Assembly (NCBI RefSeq): GCF_000711195.1
Contig: NZ_JOMR01000001.1
Location: forward strand, 744,001-808,000
Direction: 5' to 3'
Source of the DNA: Thiomicrospira pelophila DSM 1534
GTDB lineage: Bacteria; Pseudomonadota; Gammaproteobacteria; Thiomicrospirales; Thiomicrospiraceae
Length of the DNA: 64,000 nt
The notes under the pieces are model-generated. The model saw only the letters and a list, made by a program, of their open reading frames with translations. It was not told the DNA's origin and did not search any database. The stretch's first letter is position 1. The number at the start of each line of letters is the position of its first letter. Made by a program: the position numbers and the translations under genes. Below, piece after piece: positions 18,242 through 26,813 of this stretch.

Positions 18242-20710
18242 ATGAGAAACCTAATGTTAAAAATGGAGGCTCGCTTAGGTCGTTTGGGTGCTTTCATTGC
18301 TTATGCACCGAAACGATTTATCGCGTTTAGCTTGTTATTTGTATTGGCCTTAGCCGTCAACCTGCCAAAAACCACCGTAGATACGTCAACGGAAGGGTTT
18401 TTGCACGAAACTGACTCGGTTCGAGTGATTTATGACCAGTTTCGGGATGAGTTTGGGCGTGATGAAAAAATTGTAGTCGCGATTAAGTCTGAAGATGTTT
18501 TTCAGCTTGATAACTTAGAAAAACTGCGGGAGTTACACCAGCGTTTAGCTGATGAGGTGCCTTATTTATACGATATCAGCTCATTAATTAATGCACGTAA
18601 TACCATTGGAGAAAATGACAGTCTGCTGGTGGATGATTTAATGGTGGACTGGCCACAATCTCAGCAACAGGCTGACCAAATAAAAGCACGTGCTTTAGCC
18701 AACCCCATGTATCGCAATATATTAATTAATGACGCGGCTGAGTTTACGGTTATTGTGTTGGAGTCAAATACCTATAGTAGTTTAGGTCAGAGCGAACTGA
18801 CAAATGAAGCCGATATTTTGGCCGATGAATTATCAGGGTTTGACCAGGTTACTGAGACGGTCGAAAACACAAGTCGGGCGTTTATTACCGACAAAGAAAA
18901 TAGTGAAATGGTTAAAAAAGTGGCCGAAGTTGTGGCGGACTTTAATCAACCCGGTTTTGAGATTTATGTCGCTGGTTCGCCTTCTGTTACGGCTTTTCTT
19001 AAAAGTTCTATTATGAGTGACATGCGCAAATTTATTGCCATGATTATTATTGCCATTGCGATTGTGCTGGCTTTGCTTTTTAGACGTGTTTCTGGCGTGT
19101 TGCTGCCTTTGCTTACGGTATTTTTAGCCGTTATCAGCACCATGGGGTTAATGGCTTTAACTGGCACGCCTGTAAAAGTAATGACGCAGGTTTTACCTTC
19201 CTTTTTATTGGCCGTCGGGGTAGGGGCCTCCATCCATGTATTAGCTATTTTTTATAAAAAGTTTGATCAAACCGGTGATAAAGCTCAGGCCTTAAGTTAT
19301 ACCCTTGAGCATTCCGGCGTGGCTATCATTATGACCTCTTTAACCACGGCGGCCGGTATGGCGTCTTTTGTACCTTCAAGTGTTGCACCTGTGTCCGATT
19401 TAGGTCTATTTGCTTTTGCAGGGGTCTTGATTGCGTTGGTGTTTACCTTGATTTTTTTACCGGCCATGTTGATGGTGCTGAAGATCAAACAAAAAACCTA
19501 TCAGCGTAACGATGATCATCACGATACATTGGATAAATGGTTAAAAGGTGTCGCCGCCATTTCGCAAAACCATGCCAAAAAAATAGTCGCGTTTTCTATG
19601 GTGCTGATGTTGGGATCGATTGCGATTGCGACCCAAATTGGTTATTCACACAATCCGTTGGAATGGTTTCCAGAGGAACACCCAACACGGATCGCGACTG
19701 AAACCATAGATAAAGAAATGCGTGGCACGGTGTCGCTAGAGCTGGTGATTGATACCGGGCGTCCAAGTGGTTTGTACGATGTGAGTTTATTGCAGGCAAT
19801 CGAGAAAACCACCGCTCAATTAGAAGCCATAGATCACCCCGAATATTTTGTGGGCAAAGCCGTCAGTGTGGTGGATGTGATTAAAGAAATTCATCAAGCA
19901 CTCAACAATAATGATCCAAACTTTCACGCACTGCCTGGTAGCGCAGATTTAGTTGCACAAGAAATTTTACTATTTGAGAACTCAGGCTCGGATGATCTGC
20001 AAGATTTTGTTGATAGCCAGCTGTCTAAAGCGCGCATTACTGTTAAAGCGCCTTGGATTGATGCGTTTGAATACCATAAATTATTGCAAACCACCGCACA
20101 GTTGCTGGAGGAAAACTTTGATAGTTCGGTACACATTACGACCACAGGGATGATTAATTTGTTACTTGAAACTACCACCGCTGCGATTCAGAGTGCAGGG
20201 GTGAGTTATATGATTGCCTTTGGTGTTATCGGCTTAATGCTGGTTTTATTGTTATCAAGTTTCAAGCTTGGTTTATTGGCGATGATTCCGAATAGCTTGC
20301 CTGTACTGTTTGTACTTGGGGTTATGGTGGTGTTCGACTGGCCTTTGGATCTATTTACCATGCTAATCGGTGCCATCGTGTTAGGGATTGCGGTTGATGA
20401 CATTGTGCACTTTATGCATAACTTCCGTCGTTATCACCTACAAGGTTATTCAACACGTGTTGCGGTTGAAATGACGTTAACCACTACCGGCCGCGCCATG
20501 ATGATTACCACGGTGGTATTGGTGATTGGCTTTATGTTGTATATGTTCGCCAATATGAACAACTTGTTTCTATTTGGTTTATTGACGGCGGTTGCGTTCG
20601 CAATCGCTCTGCTGGCTGTTTTCTTCTTAGCTCCGGCTTTAATGGCGCTGGTTTATCCAGACCATCAAACCAAAAAATCGAATCTTGTTTCTAAAAAAAT
20701 ATCAAATTGA
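18242..20710 (+). CDS. RND-superfamily exporter (MMPL/COG1033 type)
   Basis: This 822-residue inner-membrane protein has a tandem architecture. A membrane helix (about 25-42) and a periplasmic domain are followed by about five helices (255-420). A second helix (about 455-475), periplasmic domain and helix set (about 640-815) repeat the pattern. It lacks the extended hydrophilic domains of AcrB and has no membrane-fusion partner nearby, so it fits the single-component hydrophobe or lipid exporters related to MMPL proteins. It follows the TetR gene by 10 bases. Downstream genes encode periplasmic LolA-like and outer-membrane proteins that could complete an envelope route. The substrate is unknown. 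Confidence 0.85.
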   Translation: MRNLMLKMEARLGRLGAFIAYAPKRFIAFSLLFVLALAVNLPKTTVDTSTEGFLHETDSVRVIYDQFRDEFGRDEKIVVAIKSEDVFQLDNLEKLRELHQRLADEVPYLYDISSLINARNTIGENDSLLVDDLMVDWPQSQQQADQIKARALANPMYRNILINDAAEFTVIVLESNTYSSLGQSELTNEADILADELSGFDQVTETVENTSRAFITDKENSEMVKKVAEVVADFNQPGFEIYVAGSPSVTAFLKSSIMSDMRKFIAMIIIAIAIVLALLFRRVSGVLLPLLTVFLAVISTMGLMALTGTPVKVMTQVLPSFLLAVGVGASIHVLAIFYKKFDQTGDKAQALSYTLEHSGVAIIMTSLTTAAGMASFVPSSVAPVSDLGLFAFAGVLIALVFTLIFLPAMLMVLKIKQKTYQRNDDHHDTLDKWLKGVAAISQNHAKKIVAFSMVLMLGSIAIATQIGYSHNPLEWFPEEHPTRIATETIDKEMRGTVSLELVIDTGRPSGLYDVSLLQAIEKTTAQLEAIDHPEYFVGKAVSVVDVIKEIHQALNNNDPNFHALPGSADLVAQEILLFENSGSDDLQDFVDSQLSKARITVKAPWIDAFEYHKLLQTTAQLLEENFDSSVHITTTGMINLLLETTTAAIQSAGVSYMIAFGVIGLMLVLLLSSFKLGLLAMIPNSLPVLFVLGVMVVFDWPLDLFTMLIGAIVLGIAVDDIVHFMHNFRRYHLQGYSTRVAVEMTLTTTGRAMMITTVVLVIGFMLYMFANMNNLFLFGLLTAVAFAIALLAVFFLAPALMALVYPDHQTKKSNLVSKKISN

Positions 20711-20720
20711 GGTGATAAAA

Positions 20721-21179
20721 ATGAAATCTTTAAGTATCAAGTCATTTTGGAAAGGGATTTTAATAGCCAGCCTTACTAGCACAAGCGGTTTAGCTTTAGG
20801 GCAAGAAACGGATGCGCGAGAAGTTATTTGGCTAAGTGGAGCCGAGCGCGCGGCTTTAATGAGTGAAATGCGACTGTTTTTAAGCACCAGTCAGCAAATA
20901 TTAGAGGCCACCCTTGCAGAAGATATGACAAAGGTGGAAACCTTAGCCAGACCGGTAGGCGTGAAGTTAATGAAAGATACGCCAGCGAGTTTAAAAGATA
21001 AGCTGCCGGCGGGGTTTACTCAGTTAGGCCCACAACCACAAGCGCATTTAGGGTTTGAGAATATTGCGGATGAAGCCTCGGGTTTGGGTGATCAAACCAT
21101 CATTTTGCAACAACTGGCTGATTTGCAAAAAAGCTGTGTGGCTTGTCATGCGCAATACCAAATTAAAGTGAGGGATTAA
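20721..21179 (+). CDS. Cytochrome c'-like periplasmic c-type cytochrome
   Basis: This 152-residue protein has a signal peptide (about 1-25) and a single haem-binding motif C139-V-A-C142-H143 close to the C-terminus. Helical segments precede it, as in four-helix cytochrome c' / c556 proteins. The start at 20721 follows GAGGTG (20709-20714); the longer frame overlaps the RND gene and adds no signal sequence. It sits inside the TetR-RND operon, where a haem protein is unexpected. It might handle a redox or nitric-oxide-like ligand related to the inducer. This is inference. Confidence 0.8.
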   Translation: MKSLSIKSFWKGILIASLTSTSGLALGQETDAREVIWLSGAERAALMSEMRLFLSTSQQILEATLAEDMTKVETLARPVGVKLMKDTPASLKDKLPAGFTQLGPQPQAHLGFENIADEASGLGDQTIILQQLADLQKSCVACHAQYQIKVRD

Positions 21180-21181
21180 TA

Positions 21182-21982
21182 ATGAGAAACTGGACTAAAA
21201 CGATCGGGTTAAGTTTGTGCATGGGGATGTTTTTTACCCCCGGGTTGGCGCTGGCCTATACGGCAGATGAAGTGGCGCAAGCGGTTGATGCACGTGATGA
21301 TGGCGACAATGGTAGCGCTGTGATTCAAATGACTTTGATTGATCGCCAAGGCAATAAACGTGTGCGAACTATGAATAAGTTCGAGAAGGACTTTGGTGAA
21401 GATACACATAGTGTGATCTTTTTCTCAGATCCAAGTGATGTTCGAAATACCGCGTTTTTAACTTTCGACTATGCGGATTCATCTAAGGATGATGATCAAT
21501 GGCTATACTTGCCCGCTTTGCGTAATACTAAACGTATTGTCAGCAGTGATAAAAGTAGCAGTTTTATGGGGTCTGATTTTTCTTATGCGGATATGACCTC
21601 ACGTGCGATAGAGGACTATAGTTATAAAATTGCAAAAGAAGATGAGGTGAATGGAAACGAAGTTTGGATTATGGAAGCGGTGCCTAAGACTGAAAAAGTT
21701 CGTCGTGAGACGGGGTACGACAAATCTTACATGTTTGTGCGCAAAGATAACTTTGTGGTGATTAGGGCGATTCACTTTCAAACCGATGGCAAGCGTAAGT
21801 ACATGGATGTAAAAGAGCTTGAAAAAATCGAAGGTATTTGGGTGCCAACCTTAATCGAGATGCGCACAACCAAAGATAAGATCACCTTGCATACCACCTT
21901 GATGAGTTTTAGAGATGTTAAGTTTAACCAAGACTTTGATGAGAGCTTTTTCTCTGTTCGACGAATTGAGCGTGGCTTATAA
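21182..21982 (+). CDS. LolA-like outer-membrane lipoprotein-sorting family protein
   Basis: This 266-residue periplasmic protein has a signal peptide ending near ALA-YTADE. The mature part fits the COG2834-like family of RND-linked proteins, with ADSSKDDDQWLYLPALRNTKRI, SFMGSDFSYADM and a long beta-rich C-terminal half. The fold is probably a LolA/LolB half-barrel that holds a hydrophobic ligand. It starts 3 bases after the cytochrome gene and ends 2 bases before the DUF1302 gene. With the RND exporter and the outer-membrane protein it could form an export chain for a lipid-like molecule. Confidence 0.8.
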   Translation: MRNWTKTIGLSLCMGMFFTPGLALAYTADEVAQAVDARDDGDNGSAVIQMTLIDRQGNKRVRTMNKFEKDFGEDTHSVIFFSDPSDVRNTAFLTFDYADSSKDDDQWLYLPALRNTKRIVSSDKSSSFMGSDFSYADMTSRAIEDYSYKIAKEDEVNGNEVWIMEAVPKTEKVRRETGYDKSYMFVRKDNFVVIRAIHFQTDGKRKYMDVKELEKIEGIWVPTLIEMRTTKDKITLHTTLMSFRDVKFNQDFDESFFSVRRIERGL

Positions 21983-21983
21983 A

Positions 21984-23414
21984 ATGCGTTTTAGGTCACC
22001 AATCTACGCCCTAGGGATCGGGGTTTTATTAACCCTGTCGATGAATGGCGCTTGGGCAAACAGCGAATTAGATGATGCATTAGGCGGATTTGATGAATCT
22101 GCAGAAGCGAAAAATGATTTAGGTGAAGCGTTACAAGGGTTTGACTCCTCCGATCTATCTAGTGCTAAATCAACCCCGAGCTCAAGTTCTCCTAGCTGGT
22201 TGAACCTACGGACAATGCTAGGGGTGAACAGTCAGTTTACAACCGCGCATTCGGCGCCACCGCAAAATGAAGTGGATTGGCGGGGGCTACAGCAGTTACA
22301 GCTTAAAACCCGAATTGAAGCGGATGCGGACTTACCCAATAGCTGGAAAGCCAAATTGGGCGTTAACGCCAATTATGATGTGGTTTACCATTTAAATGAC
22401 CGAGATTCTTATCCTAAAGAGGTTTTAAAAACCCAAGAATCTGAATCCGAAATCTTTGAAGCTTATGTCACCGGTTCCTTAACCGATCAAGTGGACTTGA
22501 AAGTGGGGCGTCAAATCGAGGTTTGGGGTAAATCGGATAGCATACGTATCACAGATGTCATTAACCCGTTGGATAATCGACAACCAGGCCTGGTAGATAT
22601 AGAAGATTTACGTTTACCTATCTTTGCAAGCAAGATGACAGCTTATTCATCAAACTGGGCGTTTTCATTATTGGCTTTGCATGAGCAGCGTCCACCAAAA
22701 GAACCAGCGATCAACGGAGAGTTTTTACCATTAGAGGCTTTTCCATTTCCGCCTGGATTCAAATTTCCAGAAGTGGATAGCCAAAAGTCGGATTATGAAA
22801 CCACGTTTGCGGCTTCAGCGGAGGGACGATTTAGTGGTTGGGATTTATCGCTTTATGCCGCTCGTGTCCAAGACAGTCGTTGGCATTTTACTGACAATAA
22901 AACCGCACGAGACTATGGTTTGATAAATATGGTTGGGGCGGCGGCTAACTTTTCGTTTGGCGGCGGATTAATAAAAACCGAGGTCGCCTATTTGTCGGAT
23001 TTACGTTACAACACCACTACTGATAAAAAACATCGCATAGATTGGTTACTGGGTTATGACTATATGTCGATACCGGATTGGACGTTATCGATTGAAGTGG
23101 CCGATCGATATATCCAAAATTATGAGCCTAAAATGGGCGATTTACCTGATGCCGTTGAAGAGCATAATTGGCAAACGGCAGGCCGGGTTAGTTACAGCTT
23201 TGATCGAGATCGAGCGCAACTGAGTTATTTGGTTTCATTGCTTGGAGAAGCCGGACAGCAGGGCGGTTTTCAGCGTTTGTGGTTAGACTATGATTATAGT
23301 GATCATATCAATTTAACCTTTGGCTATATTGATTATCTCGGTGGCGATCATTCTTTGTGGGAGGCGATGAAAAACAATGATCGAGTTTACGTCGGTCTTG
23401 ATTACTACTTTTAA
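21984..23414 (+). CDS. DUF1302-family outer-membrane beta-barrel protein
   Basis: This 476-residue protein has a signal peptide ending ANG/GAWA-NSELDD. A short Asp/Ser-rich linker (about 27-70) leads into a beta-barrel that ends in Asp-Tyr-Tyr-Phe, the usual Bam C-terminal signal. The stretch VDLKVGRQIEVWGKSDSIRITDVINPLDNRQPG matches the conserved DUF1302 core. The start at 21984 is chosen over the longer frame inside the LolA-like gene, since it yields the signal peptide. It is the last gene of the TetR-RND run. The palindrome supplies Pro-Gly-Leu-Val next to the conserved NPLDNR segment. Confidence 0.8.
   Translation: MRFRSPIYALGIGVLLTLSMNGAWANSELDDALGGFDESAEAKNDLGEALQGFDSSDLSSAKSTPSSSSPSWLNLRTMLGVNSQFTTAHSAPPQNEVDWRGLQQLQLKTRIEADADLPNSWKAKLGVNANYDVVYHLNDRDSYPKEVLKTQESESEIFEAYVTGSLTDQVDLKVGRQIEVWGKSDSIRITDVINPLDNRQPGLVDIEDLRLPIFASKMTAYSSNWAFSLLALHEQRPPKEPAINGEFLPLEAFPFPPGFKFPEVDSQKSDYETTFAASAEGRFSGWDLSLYAARVQDSRWHFTDNKTARDYGLINMVGAAANFSFGGGLIKTEVAYLSDLRYNTTTDKKHRIDWLLGYDYMSIPDWTLSIEVADRYIQNYEPKMGDLPDAVEEHNWQTAGRVSYSFDRDRAQLSYLVSLLGEAGQQGGFQRLWLDYDYSDHINLTFGYIDYLGGDHSLWEAMKNNDRVYVGLDYYF
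22584..22593. repeat. CCAGGCCTGG palindrome, copy 9
   Basis: 12-mer form in the DUF1302 gene, read as Pro-Gly-Leu-Val. It is the only copy in the accessory operon and the first after a 7.7-kb gap. Confidence 0.95.
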
Positions 23415-23440
23415 TTGTTTATAAGATAGTTTACAGATTA

Positions 23441-23486
23441 AAAGGCCTTATCAGTCTGCATCTGAAAAACAAACTGGTAAGGCTTT
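23441..23486. terminator. Possible bidirectional terminator
   Basis: AAAGGCCTTATCAGT and ACTGGTAAGGCTTT pair with one bulge and one mismatch across an 17-base loop, between convergent genes. It is weaker than the other terminators here. Confidence 0.4.
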
Positions 23487-23499
23487 AGCGCGTCAAAGA

Positions 23500-24642
23500 T
23501 TAAGCCGTTTTGTGGACAGCTTTGAGTTCTTTCAGGTGTTTTGAAAAATCCCTTTCCTTGTCTGGCGATGGGCCGAGTGGATCAGCTGTCGGAGTTTGAC
23601 CGAGAAGTACTTGCATGCTGCCGGTTACGCAATGTCCTAGGGTTTCGACATCGTAGCCACCGCCAAGCGATAGGCTTAAACGACCGTCACATAATTCTTG
23701 AGCTGTTTGTTTCAAGCGGTTAACCAGCTGGTTGTATCCATCCACACTTACAAGGTGTTGAGCAAGCGGATCGCGCCAGTGTCCATCGTAACCAGCAAAT
23801 ACAATAATATGTTGTGGTTTAAAAGCTTTTAATTTTGGATAAATAATTTCGTTAAAGGCTTTGAGGTAGGTTTTATCGCCGGCATCACGAAGAAATGGGC
23901 AGTTAACATTCGTGCCTTTCGCTTCGCCTTCACCAACCCATTCCATGCCGCCAGTCAATGGCCAGTAGGGATGTTGGTGAATGGACACGGCCATAATGCT
24001 TGGGTCGTTAATGGTCATGTCTTGTGTGCCGTTGCCATGATGCACATCGAAATCAACAATCGCGACACGTTTTATGCCACGATATTGCTGCAACGCTCTG
24101 GCGGCGATAACATCGGAGTTGAAGATACAAAAGCCCATTGCTTTGTCTTTTAAAGCATGGTGTCCTGGTGGTCTGAGTAGAGCAAAACCATTGTCCACTT
24201 TACGGTCATATACGGCTAAGTTCAGCTCAATCGCGGCACCAGCGGCGGTTCTAGCGGCATCAAATGAAGCGGCATTAATGTAAGTGTCTTCGTGATAGGG
24301 ATCGTAATAGCCGACATGAGTTTGACTGAGGTGTTCGATTTCGTCGATATAAGTTTGACTGTGCGCCCATCGGAGTTCTTCATTTTTGGCCATACGTGCA
24401 GCGACTGGGCTAAGTTGATTCCAAAGGTCGCGCTTTTCTAATGCACGATCAATAGCAATTAGGCGTTCGGCGCTCTCAGGATGACCTTTCATTGTATGCT
24501 TTAAAAATAGATCATCTAGCACGACTCCAGTGCTGTTTGTAGCAGAGAATGTTGTGTTAGCCCAGCTTAAGCCACTGTATGAGGCAGTAGTGGTCGCCCC
24601 TAGTGCGAGTAATTTTTGTATAAACTGTCTGCGGCCATTCAT
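23500..24642 (-). CDS. Tat-exported histone-deacetylase-family (arginase-fold) amidohydrolase
   Basis: This 380-residue zinc deacetylase belongs to the HDAC / acetoin-utilisation / acetylpolyamine amidohydrolase superfamily. The N-terminus MNGRRQFIQKLLALGATTTA carries a twin-arginine motif and a hydrophobic stretch, which suggests folded export by Tat. The catalytic features are visible: RPPGHHALKDKAMGFC near 160-175 with the His pair, DFDVHHGNGTQ near 197 with zinc-binding Asp and His, AGYDGH near 284 with the second zinc Asp, and a Tyr in the SLGGGYD loop. The substrate is unknown; acetylated polyamines or cell-wall amides are possible for a periplasmic enzyme. No obvious operon partner is present. 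Confidence 0.85.
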   Translation of the reverse strand: MNGRRQFIQKLLALGATTTASYSGLSWANTTFSATNSTGVVLDDLFLKHTMKGHPESAERLIAIDRALEKRDLWNQLSPVAARMAKNEELRWAHSQTYIDEIEHLSQTHVGYYDPYHEDTYINAASFDAARTAAGAAIELNLAVYDRKVDNGFALLRPPGHHALKDKAMGFCIFNSDVIAARALQQYRGIKRVAIVDFDVHHGNGTQDMTINDPSIMAVSIHQHPYWPLTGGMEWVGEGEAKGTNVNCPFLRDAGDKTYLKAFNEIIYPKLKAFKPQHIIVFAGYDGHWRDPLAQHLVSVDGYNQLVNRLKQTAQELCDGRLSLSLGGGYDVETLGHCVTGSMQVLLGQTPTADPLGPSPDKERDFSKHLKELKAVHKTA

Positions 24643-24735
24643 GTTGTTATCCTGTGTTTTTATGAGTATCAGTTAAAAAATACACGCGCTTACAGATTTT
24701 ATTGTGAAAGGAATAAGGTTTTTGTGAGGGACGAT

Positions 24736-25167
24736 TTAAGCTCTATACCAAATTTTCAGATGCGTTTTGCTGGCTTGATAACGCTTATAAAGTTCAGCTA
24801 GTTCGTTGGGCAATTGGGTTGGGTTTTGAGGCTGAAAGTTTAATGTTTGATAGAAATGCTCAAGATTAGGTTGCGCAAACGCATAACAAGGTGCGCCTAG
24901 TGATTTAAGTGCAAACTCTATCAATTGCGTTGCCAAATGTTTTTGACGATACTCGGGTAGAATGTAAAGCCCTCTTAACCACCAGGCCTGGTGGTGTTGA
25001 ATGAAGCGCGCCACACCGATTATACTTTCGGACTTTAAAACTAAAAATACACGGTCGCTTTGTAGAGGTGTGCTGAGTTTGGTTTGTTTATGAAAACGCT
25101 TAACTAAGCCCCAGCTGAGAGTGTCGGCTATTTTAAATTGATAGGTGCTGTGTAGTGATTGATTCAC
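24736..25167 (-). CDS. GNAT-family N-acetyltransferase
   Basis: This roughly 143-residue protein carries the GNAT core: strand IIGVARFIQ, then LRGLYILPEYRQKHLATQLIEFAL, which includes the acetyl-CoA loop Arg-Gln-Lys-His-Leu-Ala, and YQTLNFQPQN near the end. The open frame runs to 25302, but the first 45 codons overlap the TapT gene and look unlike a GNAT N-terminus. The GTG at 25167 is therefore preferred, with GGAA about 8 bases upstream. It is divergent from tapT and the two coding ends overlap by 13 bases. The acceptor substrate is unknown. Confidence 0.75.
   Translation of the reverse strand: MNQSLHSTYQFKIADTLSWGLVKRFHKQTKLSTPLQSDRVFLVLKSESIIGVARFIQHHQAWWLRGLYILPEYRQKHLATQLIEFALKSLGAPCYAFAQPNLEHFYQTLNFQPQNPTQLPNELAELYKRYQASKTHLKIWYRA
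24982..24991. repeat. CCAGGCCTGG palindrome, copy 10
   Basis: Extended ACCACCAGGCCTGGTGGT (18-base palindrome) in the GNAT gene, read on the minus strand as Gln-Ala-Trp. Confidence 0.95.
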
Positions 25168-25784
25168 CGCTTGATTCCAATAAAAATGTAGGCACAAAAC
25201 GTGCGGTTTGTAAGCAATGTATGCGCGCCCAGCGTGCTTGTATTTGCAGTTTGGTGCGACTGGTTTCGCATCAAATTGGTTTGGGTATTTTACAGCACCC
25301 ATCCGAAGTTAAACAGGCCAAGGGCACGGCTAAGCTGGCGAGTTTGTGTTTAGAGAACTGTCGGATATGGGTGAGTGAGCAGGTAGATGACTTGCCGGAA
25401 TTGCAGGTCTGGTTGTCACAAAAGCCGACTTATTTATTGTATCCCCAACAAGCACCAGGCCTGGTGGTATCGACTGAGGAATTGGCGAAACAATTTAAGC
25501 CAGAATCGTTTCAAGTGCTTTTGCTGGATGGTACTTGGCGCAAGACGCATAAGATATTGCAGTTAAATCCGATGCTTCAGGCGTTACCAAGGCTGGTTTT
25601 GTCAGATCTTAGTCCGACCGATTATAAGATCCGAAAATCAAATCGGGTGGACAGTTTGTCTACTCTTGAAGCTATATATTACTTACTGACGCAACTTGAA
25701 AAGGGTCGAAACTTTGACGATCTAAAGCACAGTTTTGATGCATTTGTGAGTCAACGTGCGCAGTTTATGTCATATCACGACTGA
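25155..25784 (+). CDS. tapT: DTW-domain tRNA-uridine aminocarboxypropyltransferase
   Basis: This 209-residue cytosolic enzyme transfers the aminocarboxypropyl group of S-adenosylmethionine to a uridine of tRNA (acp3U). An N-terminal Cys cluster (CKQCMRAQRACIC) probably binds zinc. The DTW-type motif appears as LLLDGTWRKTHK near residues 124-135. YKIRKSNRVDSLSTLEA matches the conserved C-terminal segment. The GTG start follows AGGTG (25143-25147). TapT (YfiP) is the characterised E. coli family member for position 47; the family match is firm but the exact tRNA position is inferred. Confidence 0.85.
   Translation: MIDSPLDSNKNVGTKRAVCKQCMRAQRACICSLVRLVSHQIGLGILQHPSEVKQAKGTAKLASLCLENCRIWVSEQVDDLPELQVWLSQKPTYLLYPQQAPGLVVSTEELAKQFKPESFQVLLLDGTWRKTHKILQLNPMLQALPRLVLSDLSPTDYKIRKSNRVDSLSTLEAIYYLLTQLEKGRNFDDLKHSFDAFVSQRAQFMSYHD
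25455..25464. repeat. CCAGGCCTGG palindrome, copy 11
   Basis: Extended CACCAGGCCTGGTG form in tapT, read as Pro-Gly-Leu-Val. It lies 464 bases from copy 10 on the opposite-strand neighbour. Confidence 0.95.
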
Positions 25785-25858
25785 TATATTGAGTTTTCGA
25801 CATATCCCATAATATTTGTTATTGTTAAAAAATTCATGAAAGTAAAGAGGGATGGCGT

Positions 25859-26788
25859 GTGAAGAAGTTGACTGGGTTTATCATGGTTTTAGTGATATTG
25901 ATGCCAATGTTAGCCAAGAGTGTTTGGGCAAACAATAACTATACAGCGGATCAGCCGCAACCTAACGTGCAAGATGATCATGCTGTGGCCGTGATCGAAG
26001 GCTTAGAAGAACCCATGTATTCAGCGTTTATTGAGCGTTATATTTTGGATGAACTTAAACAATTGCGTATTGATATGGCGAATCAACGTGTAGAAATCGT
26101 GCGCGAAGTGGTGGATCGTGAAATGACGGTCGCCGATCGGTCGCTGGGTTATGCCACCAACACGGTGACGTATTTTTTCTATTTGATCCTCGGTGTGAGT
26201 ACCGTTTTGGTTTGGGTGGGTTGGACATCTATCCGAGATATTAAAGAGCGTGTTCACAGTTTGGCAGAACAAAAAGTCACGAAACTGGTGACGCAGTACG
26301 AAGCCCGTTTGCGTGCGATGGAGCACTTGATTGAAGATAAAACCCAAAGTATTGATTCAAACAAGGAGCAGATAGAACGTACGCAAGAATTGCACGCGCT
26401 TTGGTTGCGCGCTGAGCAAGAACACTCGGCGGCAAATAAGGTCAAAATTTATGACCAAATTTTGGTGATTGACCCCACCAGTGTCGAAGCTTATACCTAT
26501 AAAGCGGATGCGGTATTGGAAATGGATGAACCGCGTTGGGCGATTAACTTGTGTCATCAAGCCTTGCAACTAGATCCGGAAAACGCGTTTGCTTTCTTCC
26601 AGTTGGGTTGTGCTTATGCCCAGTTAGAACAGTATGAAGAAGCAGTACGTTTCTTAACTCAAACCCTGAGTTATTCAGAAACCTACCGAGAAGAAATTGA
26701 GTCGGATCCGTTATTGGCGGGTTTAAGACAGCAACCGATTTACCAAAATTTAATAACCGATAAGGTATTGGAAAAATCGGTTGTATAA
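25859..26788 (+). CDS. Membrane-anchored TPR protein
   Basis: This 309-residue protein has a signal-peptide-like N-terminus (about 1-25, ending VWA-NNN). A periplasmic-looking segment follows, then one strong membrane helix (about 102-122, TYFFYLILGVSTVLVWVGW). A coiled coil (about 125-180) and TPR units (about 185-285, with AYTYKADAVLEMDEPRWAINLCHQALQLDPENAFAFFQLGCAY) make up the cytoplasmic part. The GTG at 25859 follows AGAGGG by 8 bases; the ATG at 25852 is out of frame. It stands alone and its partner is unknown. Similar single-helix TPR proteins act as assembly scaffolds. Confidence 0.7.
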   Translation: MKKLTGFIMVLVILMPMLAKSVWANNNYTADQPQPNVQDDHAVAVIEGLEEPMYSAFIERYILDELKQLRIDMANQRVEIVREVVDREMTVADRSLGYATNTVTYFFYLILGVSTVLVWVGWTSIRDIKERVHSLAEQKVTKLVTQYEARLRAMEHLIEDKTQSIDSNKEQIERTQELHALWLRAEQEHSAANKVKIYDQILVIDPTSVEAYTYKADAVLEMDEPRWAINLCHQALQLDPENAFAFFQLGCAYAQLEQYEEAVRFLTQTLSYSETYREEIESDPLLAGLRQQPIYQNLITDKVLEKSVV

Positions 26789-26813
26789 GTCAGGTCGTTT
26801 TTTTGGTTTAAGC

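Noticed and set aside
25168-25302. 45-residue N-terminal extension of the GNAT protein
   Set aside because: It overlaps the tapT Cys-cluster codons on the other strand and does not resemble a GNAT start.
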